NCBI GenBank assembly: GCA_007449985.2
Contig: VIIQ02000136.1
Coordinates: forward strand, 62,001 to 126,000
From: Desmodesmus armatus
Taxonomy: Eukaryota > Chlorophyta > Chlorophyceae > Sphaeropleales > Scenedesmaceae
Length of the DNA: 64,000 nt
Direction: 5' to 3'
Shown: piece after piece, positions 21,821-34,200 of the stretch
Layout: each line of letters opens with the position of its first letter
Position numbering within the stretch: the stretch's first letter is position 1
The notes under the pieces: generated by a model
Database searches by the model: none
What the model was told of the DNA's origin: nothing
The model's input: only the letters and a program-made list of their open reading frames with translations
Translations under genes and position numbers: made by a program

Positions 21821-24800
21821 TGCGGCAGCAGAACCATCTGTGGATGCATTGCCAGACCACAACCAGCAGCAGCAGCAGGGTTCCATAGACCAAAACGACC
21901 AGCAGCTGCTGGATGCTGCTGCAGGAGTGCTAGCTGACGAAACGTCAGCAGCAGCAGAAGCAGAGCTGCTGCCGCTGCTGCAGAAGCTTCTGCTGCACGG
22001 GCCGGATCCCCCAGTCCCCACACCAACAGCAGCAGCAGCAGCAGCAGACGTCAGCATAGCGTCTGTCACATGTCCCTTCCCAGCACAGGAGCTAGAGCAG
22101 ATAATATCTGAAAATGCCTATGGAGAGGCAGCGGAAGATCTAGGGGCTGCTTTGCTAAGGGAGTTAGACCCAGAGGCTGTGGCAGGGCTTTGGCCGGAGT
22201 ATGCCCTGCTAAACCACAGCTGTGTGCCCAATACCCTGGCAGTGTGTGTGGGCCGCTACCTGCTGCTGCACGTGACGGCAGCAGTGATGCAGGGGGAGGA
22301 ACTTACATGCAGGTAAGTTGTGGTATGGATGTTGCTTGCTTGGGCGCCATGTTGTTCATCATGTGTCAACACCATGGCCTTTTGGGCAGAGCCACATCTT
22401 TTACTATTTTTTACTTTATATTTATTTCTAGGTACACACAATATAGGTACACACAGTAATATTCAAAGCACTCCAGTCAAAGGCTTAGGCGGGCTGACGG
22501 ACCATATTCCTGCTTGCTGCCATCTGGCAGTTGTTAGCTGGTGTGGTGCCACTGTTGTGCACCCGCTGGCTCCGTATGGGGGTGGTGCAACCAAGTCACA
22601 GTACAACAAATACGAACACTGCAAGCGGCAGTGTAGCAGTGTGGTGGTCCGTACCGTGCATGCATGTTGGCACGCGTCGCCCCAGCGCATTCTCGGCAGC
22701 ACCCAATAACACCCCCCCCCCCCACACACACACACACAAATTGTCCTAAATTGTCCCAAATCACTTGTACAGCCTGTGGCGTATTGCTGACATTGTTTTG
22801 CGTCTTGCTGACATGTTTGGCTTCCGTGTCTCAATTATTTTGTGCCTGCAGCTACCTGGGTGACAGAACCTTCAGCCCAGTGGGTGTGAGGAGGGCCTAC
22901 CTGCAAGGGGTGTACGGCTTCCACTGCACCTGCGACCGCTGCATCGCAGAGCAGCGGACCTTCCCCACCCAATACTACCCTGCAGACGATACCATCCTAA
23001 ACCTCACCAGCAGCAGCAGCAGTACACGCAGTAGTGTTGGTGGGGTATTTGACAGCTTGTTGAGTGTGTTCAGAGAGCAGACAGGGGGTGCTGCTGCTGC
23101 TAAGCCGACCCCTAGCAGCCGGCACCAGCTCCTGCAGCAGCAGTATGAAGCAGTGCAGCTAGAGCTGCGGCCGGCTGTGCAGGCAGCAGCGACGGCGGAC
23201 TCTCGGCGGCAGGAGCAGCAGCTGCAGCTGCTGGCACAGGTACGGACTATTTCACATGTGACAAGTGGGGTTTATGTAACTATAGGACGGTTGCTCTGCT
23301 GTTCTTATGGTATGTCGATTGTTGCTGGCGTCAGCTGCTTGCGCAGTCCGGAACACCAGTGCTTGACAGATCACTTCTCATCACTCGTCTCAGCATCTTA
23401 CAAAGGTGTGTTCGCTTCTAGAAGGTGCTGAATGCATGGTGGCAGCAGCAGGAACAGGAGTAGCCGCTTGCTTGACTTCTTTCTTGCTGGTCTGCTGTTG
23501 CAGGTAACTGATGCCATCGACACTCTCCAGGAAGAGGTTGCAGCTGCAGTTTCAGGGGACTCCACGCTGGTATCACAGGCTGCAGCAGCAGCCCGGTGGC
23601 TGCTTGCGTCAGCCCTGCCGCTGCTGCAGCTCCAAGTGGAGCTTCTGGAACTCCTGCTTTCCAGCGGGGGGTTGCCGGTCGACGAGAAACAGGCGCTGCT
23701 AGACGAAGCAGCAACCTACAGCAGCAGTAGCAGCTGTAAAGGTACCAGCCCGAGCAGCAGCAGCGGCAGGGCGATGTCAGCAGCAGGGGCAGCAGCTGCG
23801 GCAAGGTTTGCGCTAAACCCTGGCAGCGCTAGGCGCCGCAGGCGGCCTAAAACCTACCGGGGTGGCTGTCGGGGCTGCTGGGAGCTTTCCAGGGTGATAA
23901 CCAGGGAGCTGTCAGTGATTCGATCACAAAGCGGCAGCTGCTGGGGCTGTATGCGGAAAGCTTGGGGCGCGTTGTTGGGGTTTTGGATGCGGTTGCTCGG
24001 GGTTCAGAGGCGCATGTGATTGCGTGTATCAAGTATATGGATGCTGTGCGGCAGTGTGTGGGGCCGGAGCATGAGGAGACGGCTCTGGCGGAGGGGCTGT
24101 GCTCGAGAGCGCATGCGGCGAGGTGAGGGGTGCGCGGCAGGGTACTGGGCTTGTGGGCGCGGGCGGGGGTGGGGTGGAGTGTATGTTACATGCAAGTGGT
24201 ATAAGTCCCTTGCAGGTGGGCATGTGCAAGCAGCTGAGGGGAGGGAGGGATTGTGCTGGGAACGTGCGGCAAAGTGAGGGTGCGAGGCGCAGGGCTGGGC
24301 GGGGTTATGCTTTGTAGGCAGATGGTGTGCGTCCCTTAGGCAGGTGGGCATGTACGTGCAGCTGAGGGGACAGGAAGGTTGTGCTCGAACGCATGCAGCA
24401 AGGTGGGGGGTGGGGGGCGGGGGCGGGGGTAGAGGGGGGATGCAGTGGCGTGGGTCTACGGTACAGGCAGATGGTGTGGGTTCCTTGCCATGAGGAGACG
24501 GCTCTGGCGGAGGGGCTGTGCTCGAGTGCGCATGCGGCGAGGTGGGTTGGGGTAGGGGGGTGGAGGGAGGGGATGGAGGCATGGAGAAAAAAGGGGGAAT
24601 GCAGTGGCAGGGTTGGCATATGGTATGCTCCTCAGTGTCTCCCATGGGGGAGGGGATCAGATGGTTCCACAAGCACTGTCAAGCATTGCCCCAAATCAAT
24701 CGGTATTGAACAAGTAGTCTCTTTCTTTTGCTTTGGATCGGGCCTATGGCTGATGTTGTAAACGGTACATCTGCATGTATATGGCACATCGGCACGGGTG

Positions 24801-25037
24801 GCAACCAGGCAGTGCAAGCACCAGGACACTCAAGGATTTGTAACAGCAGTATATTATGAGCAAAGGTGTCTGTGTGTTTGCTGCTGCCTTTGTGCATTCA
24901 GGTACGGTGTGCAGCGCGGTCCAGAGGGTCAGGCCCTGTTGGCACGGCTGATCAGTGCCAGGCGGCGGCAGCTGCTGGGTGCGTCCTTGGCCCGCAAGAT
25001 GAGTGTGCTGGCATGGGAGGCAGCTACTGCTCGATAA
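20704..25037 (+). CDS. SET-domain protein (SMYD-like lysine methyltransferase family)
   Basis: Exons 20704-20935, 21201-21293, 21556-22312, 22852-23239, 23504-23805, 23916-24122 and 24902-25037 give 2115 nt (704 residues). The 23805/23916 junction is the least certain, chosen for phase. The Arg/Ser/Ala-rich N-terminus (ALSARAVRCRAS) resembles a chloroplast transit peptide. The SET domain begins GKRFGLTATRNLAVGELLL, is interrupted by long poly-Ala and poly-Gln stretches, and resumes with LWPEYALLNHSCVPNT (the NHSC cofactor-binding motif, near residue 327), GEELTCSYLGD and a post-SET cluster FHCTCDRC. The C-terminal half is helical (VTDAIDTLQEEV, LLGLYAESLGRVVGVLDAVA), as in SMYD TPR-like tails. 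A lysine methyltransferase is expected; the substrate is unknown. Partial copies of its last two exons follow them. Confidence 0.85.
24240..24548 (+). repeat. Decoy copies of SET exon 6 end and donor
   Basis: Within the last intron, 24487-24548 repeats the end of exon 6 (24070-24130) almost exactly, including atgaggagacggctctggcg and a changed donor (gtgggt for gtgagg). Two more degraded versions are near 24250-24300 and 24375-24405. The spacers are G-rich. These are tandem duplications with a unit of roughly 110-130 bp. Confidence 0.8.
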
Positions 25038-25073
25038 TGATGCAGACGGCACTGGTGCTGCTGCTGCTGACGA

Positions 25074-25143
25074 TGATGATGATGTTGAGTGTGTTGGCAT
25101 GGGAGGCAGCTACTGCTCGCTGATGATGATGCAGACGGTACTG
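25074..25143 (+). repeat. Copy of SET last-exon end, after the stop
   Basis: gttggcatgggaggcagcta and its neighbours repeat 24998-25055 (gagtgtgctggcatggg...), preceded by a GATGAT run. The stop in the real exon (TAA at 25035) comes first, so this copy is in the 3' UTR. A TGTAA motif follows at 25358-25362. Confidence 0.8.
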
Positions 25144-26146
25144 CTGCATGCCGACACTGCAGTCTGCTTGGATGAATCATGTTCTTGTGGACCTGGGCGC
25201 TATGCGTCAAGTTGTAGACGCTGCGAGTACTGGGTAAAGTGCAGGACATTGCGCTGCAGGACAGTGTGCTCAAAGGGAGGCAGCCACTGCATGCTGAGGG
25301 CTGTACTGACGCAAGGACGGCACGAATCTCATGAGTGATGAGACCCTATGCTGTGCATGTAAGATCCTGGACTAGGCAGCAGAAGTGAGCAGTACTGCTA
25401 GTGGGAGCTTGGTGGCAGAGACACACCCTCGACCTTCACTCAGCTGAACTGTGGCGAAAACAAATAATCAGCTGCCAGATACATACATGGACGTGCTGTC
25501 CCGAGTGCACGAGCAAATGGAGACAGCAACACCACATTGCTTGCCACAGATCAGTGTGTCAGAGCGGCTGTATTCAACTCAGCCAGGAACAGCGGGATGC
25601 GTTTGTGGCTTTGATGTAGGCAACAAAGTGTTCGCCCATTGTGAAGTTATTGTCGAAAGCGCAAAAACTCGAAGTAGAGCCCTGGCAGGTGTGCGGCCGA
25701 GTGGTTTCGCTCGGCACGTCAACTGATTCTCTCTTTTTCGCGTGTCTGGCCGCCATAGAAGTCGCTGCGTGCCAGCAAGCCAACAGGTGGGCAGGCATAG
25801 ACCAGCATCATCGGTGCCCTGCTGCGGCCCCGACAGTTCTGTCTTGCAGTCCTCCATGTTGTGATCTACGTTTCCATAACATATATGCGGCTGGTGAATG
25901 CTCCAGCAGACGCCGCTGCCTGGGTTGCAGCACAGTAGCAGCAAGTGATTGTCTTGCTTGTCTGCTGCATGCTGGAGTATAGACAGTGACTTGTGGGCAG
26001 CTGTTACATCCGTCAAGACATTTAAATTGGTGTTTGTCAGTAGGGACTTGAGAACCAGGGGAGAACGTATGCTTGGCTAGTCTGCTGCTGCTGTTGCAAC
26101 CCCTGTGGTGGCTGCCCCTGCTGGCTGTGCGCTTGTGTTGCTGCAG
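25144..26146. promoter_or_regulatory. Upstream region and probable leader exon of RPL14
   Basis: No separate gene was recognised. A pyrimidine-rich stretch (ctctctttttcg, 25729-25740) like those at ribosomal-protein gene start sites is followed by about 45 nt ending ccaacag with a donor gtgggc at 25787. An acceptor at 26145-26146 (ctgcag) precedes gccaag and the RPL14 ATG. A noncoding leader exon of about 25741-25786 spliced to 26147 is therefore plausible. Confidence 0.4.
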
Positions 26147-26152
26147 GCCAAG

Positions 26153-29100
26153 ATGCCGTTCAAGCGCTATGTGGAGATCGGCCGTGTGGCCCTGATCAAC
26201 TTTGGCGAGGACTATGGCAAGCTGGTCGTCATCACAGACGTGGTTGACCAGAACAGGGTGAGCAACAGCAGCTGGGATGGTGTGTTTGTATTTGGGATGT
26301 GTCCCGTGATATGCAGGGGTTCTGGGACTGCATGGGAGGTTGTGGTCAGGATTTAGGCCCGGGTTGGGGATGTGGCATGTGGTGGTGGGGGGGGGGGGCT
26401 TGTAATGTGTCCAAGGGGCCTCTTGGTGCTGGCAGCAGCAACAGCACCTGGCAGCAGCATCAGCTGCAGATGCAGGCGGCAGAGCAGCAGGCGCAGAGCG
26501 ACCGGCGCAGCAGCTGCAGAGCATCTTTGCTCGCTTCAGCGCTGGAGCAGCGATCATGCTGTGACCAGCCTCAGAAAGCAGCAGCAGCACCACAGCAGCA
26601 ACATGCTGCAGTGGCCGCTGCACAAATCAGACTCGTCAGCTCAGCCAGCTGGGCTCCTTCCCAGCTGCCAGGATGTCGTGACTTTGCTGCCATCTCAGCT
26701 AGCAGTTGGTGCCTCCAGCAACAGCGCAGACGCTGCCATGCTGGCCCAGCAGTTGCGTGGCGGCCACTCACAGGGGTGCTGTTTTTTGGCTGTGGCAAGG
26801 CCCACTTATGGTTTGGCTAGGGTAGTTGTCTTTGGATGTGGCAAGGGCCCACTTCGGGATTGGCTAGGGTAGTTGGCAGTGTGCACATGTCGTGGTTTGG
26901 CAGCTGTCTCAGCCAACATGGGTTCTGCATGTACAAGCCACCTTCACATGCAATTCAAGTGCAGTATAATGGCTGCAGTGTTTAAGCACTGAACTGCATG
27001 TGCAGGCGGTCTGTCTGCAGCAGCACCCATAGAGGCAGAGCCACTGCGGTTTCAGGAGGCTAGCAACACTGTGTTGCTTTGGGGCGTGTGCTAAAGTGTG
27101 GTTTTGGTTGGGCAGGGTATGATATTCCAGCAGCAGCCCACTAAGTTGCATCATCATCCCTTGCATGCGGCAATGGCTGTGCCAACCTGGGTGCTGCTGC
27201 ACACGTGTCATCTTCTTGAAGACGGTTCCAGTGCCCAGGAAGTCCCTCAAGAAGGTGACCAGTCTGCAGCAGGGCCCATGAGGGTGCAGCCGTATGTCAT
27301 TTTTTGGGGCTCAAGAGGGGGGGGGGGAGACTATTGGGGGCGCGGGGGAGAGGGGGGGGGGGCATGGCAGCACCTGCACAGGATGTTGGGGGGGGGGAGG
27401 GTTGCGTGGACACAGTTGCCATGCAATGATGGCTAGAGGGTGACGCCATCATGCAATGATCTCTTGGATTGAGCCTGGTCACCTGCAGCTGTGATGCCCA
27501 CTGGTGTCGTGCTCCACATATACACCACGTGGACCCATAGAGCACGTGTGGCAGCATTGCTGTAGTTGCAGCAAGTGACAGCCAATCTGACAGACATGTG
27601 CTGGCAGAAGGCAGGCGGGCATGACTTACTTTTTGGGCATGGTGTTGGGGTTGGCATCATGGGTGTTTTTGGTCAACAGTAGTTCACTCCATTGTAATGG
27701 CTGCAGCAGCTGCATGTTTGGGCAATCAGACAGGGCCGCTGTCGATGGACAGGCTGAAACTTGTGCTGCTTCGCACAGGGCACCTGTAGTATGTTTGGTA
27801 GGCTGTCCTGCAGGACTGCTGCAGCTGGCCTTATTGCAGCAGCACTGTGTGAGCTTAGCCACTGGGGTTTTGGGAAGTGTTCCTCGTCAGCGTTGCAGGA
27901 GCTGCATGTGTGGGCAAGCAGGCAGTGCAGCTGTCAAGGGTCAACTAAAACACATGTGCTGCTGCGCACAGGCCACCTGTAGCAGGTCTTCAGGGTGTTC
28001 TCTTGAGGCACTGCTGCAGCTGGCCTGTCTGCAGCAGCACTGTGTGAGCTCAGCCACTGGGGTTTTGGGAAGTGTTCCGCGTCAGCGTTGCAGAAGCTGC
28101 ATGTGTGGGCAAGCCGGCAGTGCAGCTGTCAAGGGTCACTCAACACAGGTGCTGCTGCTCACTGGCCACCTGCAGCGCTTCCTCAACGTGTTCCCTTGAG
28201 GCACTGCTGCAGCTGGCCTGTCTGCAGCAGCACTGTGTGGGATTTGCCACTGGGGCTTTTGGAAGTTGGTTTCAAGGCGTATTTTGTTTATAGCATGTCT
28301 CAGCATGTTGTATGGCCGTGTTTCACCATCAGCAGTAGTCGACACCTGAGTGAGCGGTGCAGTATCTGCGTGGGTGTGCCAGCTAGCAGGGCGCTGTTAT
28401 GTGGCGGTGCCACGATGGGTGCTGCTCCACACAAGTCATGTTCAGCAGCTGGTCCAATGCTGCTTGACTGCGCTGCTGATGGTGGCCTGTTTGCAGCAGC
28501 ACCAATGTGGGAGCTACTGCTGCTGCTGCTGCTGCTGCTGCCGGCAGGTGTCGGGTGTACTAGTAGGGGTGTGTGCTAGGTGTGATGTGTGTGGGAGGGA
28601 GGGGGGGAGGGAGGGAGGGAGGGAGGGAGGGAGGGGGGAGGGAGGGGGGGAGGGAGGGAGGGAGGGGTTGTGGCCTTTGGCTGTAGCCAGATTGCGGCAT
28701 CGCTGCGTGGGTGTGCAGGCTGATAGGGCAGCTGTGGCCACACTGCTTGCGGTGTTTGCGGCGCAATTGCAACTTCTGCTGGGAGCTCCTTGAATTTTTT
28801 CACAGCAGTGAAGGTGTGCAAGGAGCTGCTGGCTGTGGTTGCAATAAAGTTTTGCAGGCGGCTTGTTTGCAGCAGCATCAATGTGGGAGCATCTAGTGAT
28901 GATAGCAGGGGCCTGGTGGCAGGGTGTTTAACAGTAGCCAGCTTGCGGCAGGATGGTGTTCAGGCTGGTTGGGCAGCTGCGTAGCTATGCTGCCTGGGGT
29001 GCGTGCGGCGCAGTCGCAACTTCTGCTAGGAGCTCCTTGAATTTTTTCACAGCAGTGAAGGTGTGCAAGGAGCTGCTGGCTGTGGTTGCAAAACAGTGCT

Positions 29101-30461
29101 GCAGGCGGCTTGTGTGCAGCAGCATCAATGTGGGAGCATCTAGTGATGATAGCAGGGGCTTGACGGCAGGGTGTTTAACAGTAGCCGGCTGGCGACAGTC
29201 ACGGTGGTGTTCAGGCTGGTAGGGCACTTTGTAGCTATATGCTGCTTGGGGTGCGTGCGGCGCAATTGCACCTTCTGCTAGGAGCTCTTTGAAGATCCTG
29301 ATAGTTAGTCAAGGTGTAGGAGGTGCTGCTGGCTGTGGTTGCAGAAAAGTGCTGCAGACGGCTTGTGTGCAGCAGCATAAATCTGGGAGCAGCCATTGTT
29401 GATAGTATGGGCCTAGTGGCAGGCGTGGTTGTGAGGCATGGGGCTTGTGTTTGAGATGGTTATGGAGATGGGTTGCTGTTGGCAGTAGCCTGTGAGGCTC
29501 ACATTAATGGCACTACGGCAGGAGCCGTGTCGCCGTGCCCGCAGCAGCGCTATGACTGATGTAGTTTCCCTTTTTGCTGTATGTTTGGTGCGGTTTGATG
29601 TGCTTTATGCTGGGGATGGGGATCCGGGTACCTCCTTGGGAATTGCAAGCATACCAGGTGGGCCTATTACACAGCCCACTGGGCACGTCCTTAACCCCAC
29701 GCCCCCCATGAACCCGCGTTTCATCATGCTGACACTCCATTTGTCCATGCTCCCCCCCCCCCCCCCAGGCCCTGATCGACTCCCCCACCGAGACCCGCCG
29801 TGTGGAGAACTTCAAGCGCCTGACCCTCACCGACCTCAAGGTCGACATCAAGCGCGTGCCCGGCAAGACCGAGCTCACAAAGGCCTTCACAGAAGCAGGT
29901 GTGTGTTGGTGTCATTGGTGGCGGGGGGGGGGGTGTCTTTGGTGGGGGGAGCAGGCAGCAGCAGCAGGTGGAGGGCTGCTATCTTGACAGGAGCAGCCAG
30001 CTATGCCCGCAGCAGCAGAGCAACTGTCAGCAGCTCGCCAAGGATGGTGTCACCAGGGTGTTTATGGGGGCGCAGGCGTTAGGGGATTGAGAGGTGTACA
30101 GCGGCAGGAGCCACTCGCAGGATGGAGTACTGGCAGCGGTGGCAATCTCGGCAGCAGCAGCTGCAGGGCCCTGTATTGCTTGACATCAGCGCACACAAGG
30201 TTTATGTCGCAAGCTAGCTTCAAAGCGCATGTGTTGACCATGGCTGCGTCCGCATGCCTCACCCCTGTTATGTGCTGTGCTGTGCTGTGCTGTGCAGACA
30301 TTGCCGGCAAGTTTGCTGCCTCTGCTTGGGGCAAGAAGCTGGTTGCCCGGCAAGCCAAGGCCAACATGACCGACCTGGACCGCTACAAGGCCATGGTCGC
30401 TAAGTGCAAGCGCAGCAGGCTGGTGCGCACAGCATTCAACAAGCTGAAGAAGAGCGCATAA
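26153..30461 (+). CDS. RPL14: 60S ribosomal protein L14 (eL14)
   Basis: Exons 26153-26257, 29769-29898 and 30298-30461 total 399 nt (132 residues), the usual length for plant eL14 (about 134). The start [18 protein letters not shown] and the following [12 protein letters not shown] are the family's KOW-like N-terminal domain. Exon 2 gives [20 protein letters not shown], and exon 3 [20 protein letters not shown] and a basic end ([11 protein letters not shown]). It belongs to the cytosolic large ribosomal subunit. The codon choice is strongly biased, as expected for a highly expressed gene. Intron 1 is 3.5 kb and full of satellite repeats. TGTAA lies at 30600-30604. Confidence 0.97.
27640..28290 (+). 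repeat. About 195-bp tandem repeat in RPL14 intron 1
   Basis: The anchor agcactgtgtg occurs at 27841, 28036 and 28229, with a further diverged copy to the left. The unit is 193-195 bp (close to 65 codons), so one plus-strand frame stays open across copies. It lies inside the intron between two confident L14 exons, and I treat it as noncoding. Confidence 0.8.
28596..28668 (+). repeat. GGGA microsatellite
   Basis: About 70 bp made of (gggaggga)n with a few longer G runs, in RPL14 intron 1. It is strongly purine-biased on the plus strand and could form G-quadruplex structure. Confidence 0.9.
28690..29420 (+). repeat. About 250-bp tandem repeat in RPL14 intron 1
   Basis: The anchor gctccttgaattttttcac is at 28785 and 29032, and a diverged gctctttgaag at 29284: period 247-252 bp. 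Shared inner phrases are gcagcagcatcaatgtggga and agtgatgatagcagggg. It is distinct from the 195-bp family immediately upstream. Confidence 0.8.
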
Positions 30462-31251
30462 GCAGCGGAGCAGTGCTGCTGTGTGTCCGCTGGGCAGTTA
30501 CAGGATGAGGATGCTGTAGCTGCGGGGTGTTTTTGCTGAGGGGGTGCAGTGGGCCTGCAGCAGCAGGAGTCGTGCTGTGCCCAAGCCTTGGCAGGCAGCT
30601 GTAAGCAGCGGCAGTCCCCGTCACGCACAGGAATGCTTGGGTCTTGGTATGGTGCCTGAGGTCTTGGTGCGATGACTGAGGTTCCGTTGGTCATTTACAG
30701 CCTGAGGTCACTTACAAGCCTGAGCAGTGTTGCTGTAACTGCCTATTCACTGCATGTACGTACTATGATACAAGGATGTGTGCGCAAGGGGGGCTCACTC
30801 AGGAGCAACTGGGCCCTTGTGACAACAGCTGGCAAGTTTATCCATTGGAACGTGAAGATTCCTCAACACGAATTGAAAATGCTTTGACACAACCTTGGGC
30901 AGTGAGAATGAAAAACGTGGCACACCTAGTGCTACCGCAGTGCCACCCCCCTTCAACCCCCATCATGAGTCCCACCGTCCAAGGCCACATGGATTTTCGC
31001 TTCAGAAAGATCTTAGCTTGAGACAGAAGATTGTGCTACCTGCAACAAACAAGACAACGAGGCTGATCCGCGCAGATTGCAAGCACTTACGTAAATGTTT
31101 TGACTCTGAACAGCAGGTGCAGCATACAGCGACGTGCGAGCAGTGAAACAACCACAAGCAAGAAAATCATTTGAAAGAGTTTTACCATGATACGGAGTCA
31201 CACGTCAGCTGAGCAGTAAGAAGACAGAGAACGACGAGCAGGGTAGCAAGC
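30462..31251. other. Intergenic region, RPL14 to FAP59
   Basis: Holds the RPL14 3' UTR (TGTAA at 30600-30604 and again at 30732-30736) and the promoter/5' UTR of the next gene. No other exon was seen. Confidence 0.5.
30600..30604 (+). promoter_or_regulatory. TGTAA poly(A) signal, RPL14
   Basis: TGTAA lies 139 nt after the RPL14 stop codon. Confidence 0.45.
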
Positions 31252-34200
31252 ATGGAGGAGGAGGCTTTCTACGAGCAAGTTTCAGGTGATACAGACATGC
31301 TGAAGCTGCAGCATGCTCCAGACTCAGTGACAGGCATGCAGCCAACACAAACTCACAACTGCTGCTGCTGGTGCTGGTGCAGGGGGGTCAGTGGGCGATG
31401 AGGAGCCTACTTTCCTCCCACCCTTTGCAAATGCTGAGAACAGGGAGCTGGATGCGCAGATACAGGTATCGCAAGCCTCCTTCATGTACCATGCAGCCTT
31501 ATACATGGGCACCGAGTGCTGGACACTAGCTGACATGCCTGCCTGTGTGAGGTTTGCAGGCCTTGGAGCAGCAGCTGCAGCAGGTGGACCTGGAGCTGGA
31601 GGAGAATGCTGGCAGAGTTGGTGTCATGGATGAGCACCTGAAAAACGTGCAGCAGGAAATCACGTATGCTCAGCACAGGGTGAGTCAGCCCTCGGCAACA
31701 CAGATTGAGAAGATTGAGCAGATGACATGTTTGCCTGCTACCATTGCTGGGCAAGCATGTTACCTTCCCTGAGCACCAAACAAATGTGAGCCTCATCGGC
31801 CCTACTGCTGATTGAAAGAAGCATGGGGTGCTCGGCTGTTGTGATGGTGCGCAGGTGGAAGCAGAGAAGCGGGAAATCGAAACTGAGGAGCATCTCAAGC
31901 TCATGGCAGACAAGGAAACAGTAAGCAGGGCTGCTTTTGCCGCTGAAGCCTGTGCATGGCGCATACAGCAGCTGCCAAAGCTACTGGAGCCTGTGTATCG
32001 CGCATTGAACAGCTACTGCTGCTCGAGCGAGTATGCCTGAGATGCACCAGCGGTTGCCGCTGGGTGCCACTGCAAGCCACCAAGCAATTGACACAGCTGC
32101 ACCAAACTGTCGTATGTGTGCAGCCACCAAACTCTCAATCAATCAGACAGACTAAGACTGTTTTCCCAGCTGACTGCCGTTGCTTGCCACCGCCATGATA
32201 CCCACCATCACCAGGCCCGCATGTGCAAGGACATGGCTCGCCTGGAGGCTCAGCGCCAGGAGCTGTTAGACCGCATCACAAACTTGCAGGCCTCCATCTT
32301 CAAAGGCAGCGAGAAGCTGGACCAGGTAGGCCAGCGCTCCTGCAGGGCCGACAGTGCCTGCAGGAATGGACACTGTACTCCAGCACCAGCGTGTTTGTAG
32401 TGTGGCAGCAGTCCGTGTGGTTGCATGTTGGGACTGCACAGGCAGCTGCGTGCTGCCTGGGTTGAAATGGCGCCTGCGTGTGCCAGATGCTGTGACTGGT
32501 CTCCTGCACTATCATGATGCCAAGTCCTGCATGATTCTGCTGCCTGCTTTTTGCTGCAGTTCAAGCTGCTCATGAATTGGAACCAGGAGGAGCTGGATCA
32601 GTGGTCAGTTGCGCAGCAGCAGAAGGAGGAGGACAACCAGGCGCTTGACAAATACAGGTAGCCGTCAGCCACATGGCGCATGCTGCTTCTTTCACAACGA
32701 ACACAGCTAGCAGCAGCAGAACCAGTGCACGGCTTGCCTCTTGCAGCGGCAGCTTGTTGGGTCCCACAGCTGAAGGCATGAATTGCTGCCATGCATCTTC
32801 CACCTGAAGGTAGCCCCTGCACACAGGCAGATCATGCTTGGCTATTAGCACACCAAGCAGCAGGACAGGCCTTGACATAGCATGTGTGTGTACTCTGTGC
32901 TACAGGCGTCAGGACGAGGGCAAGATGCAGCAACTTAGCCTGGCAGTTGAGAAGCTGACGCAGCAGGTGGCAGCACAGCGGGCAGCACTGGACGCTGAAA
33001 TCACAGACACACAGGTGTGCTGGGAGCCTGCTCACAGCAATTCAGGTTGTTCCAGTTTTCTTTGGGCTGCCGCAGTGCATCACCTGCGGGAGATAGCACA
33101 GCAGTGACTGCCACTACAAGTGGCTCTAGGCACTTGTCGTCCCATTTGAGTAGGCATGTGCCCCACCAGGGCCCTTTGGCTGCAACAGCACCTACCTCAA
33201 CTGAAAGCAGCGTCACCAATGTTTGCTAACCAGCATGTATGTGATGTTGTACTTGCTGTGCTAATGCTGCAGGCTGCTCAGATTCAGCTTGACCGTGCCG
33301 CTGAGGACTTCAGGCAGCTGCACCAGGAGCGCCAGGACCTGATCAGGCAGTGGGACGAGGCCAGGGACGCAATGAAGAGCAGGGATGAGGCCATACAGGT
33401 GCCGCCGACTCAGCATGCTTGCAATGGAAGGCAGCGGCAGCAGTGCCTAATGCTGAAACATGGATTGGCGTAGTAGCATGACGTTTGGCCCAGCTGACAG
33501 ACGAGCATCTCAGTGCCTTGCGCAGCAGTGGCCAAGGCAGGCTGCCTGCAGCACCAGCAGGGAAAATTGCCCTGTCAGGCAGGCAACTGAGGCAGCATCC
33601 CAGGTTCGCAGCTGTGCAAAGGGGGGTATGCAGGCTGTTTGGTTAGGGCTGCTCGGTTTCAGCATGGTGTTGTTGTACCCAAGGGGTGTGGATGCATGCT
33701 GCCTTCCTGTAGGCGATGGCGACGGCTTTTGCTGAGCGGAAAGTGCTTCTCAAGCAGCGACAGGCAGAGCTCAACGCTCAGGCTCGCTTCCTGGCAGGTA
33801 AGAACAGTGGGACATACACGGCTGCAAGCCCACACTACCGCTGCTGCGCACTAGCACCCTTCCTGCAACGCACGCACACACTGTTTTGCATGATGAGTTT
33901 TTGCATGATGATCCAGCATATGTACATTGTGAGGCTGGGGGAAAACCAGGTTGGTGCAAATGGACACCAGAGTGCACAGTTTGCACCAAGGAACCTCCAC
34001 AAAGCTGATAGGACAGCCTGTCATGTGCATGGCTGAGTGCAGGGGAAATTGCCAACAACCGCGAGTGCGAGGCTCAGATTGTGTTCTATGAGCGGGAGCT
34101 GGACAAGGCCCGTGAGCTGCAGGCACAGGAGACCGCAAAGCTTGAGGAGCTCGTGAACAACGTGGACCTGCTGCAGGCCACACTCATCAAGGCTGCTAAC

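Noticed and set aside
24020..24672. Overlapping proline- or glycine-rich frames on both strands
   Set aside because: Shadows of a G-rich intron and of the SET exon 6 end with its decoy copies.
27621..28199. Plus-strand repetitive frame of 192 codons in RPL14 intron 1
   Set aside because: It stays open only because the repeat unit is close to 195 bp; it lies between two certain L14 exons and resembles no protein.
27640..29420. Spaced repeats considered as a CRISPR array
   Set aside because: Units are long contiguous tandem copies without unique spacers, in a eukaryotic intron.
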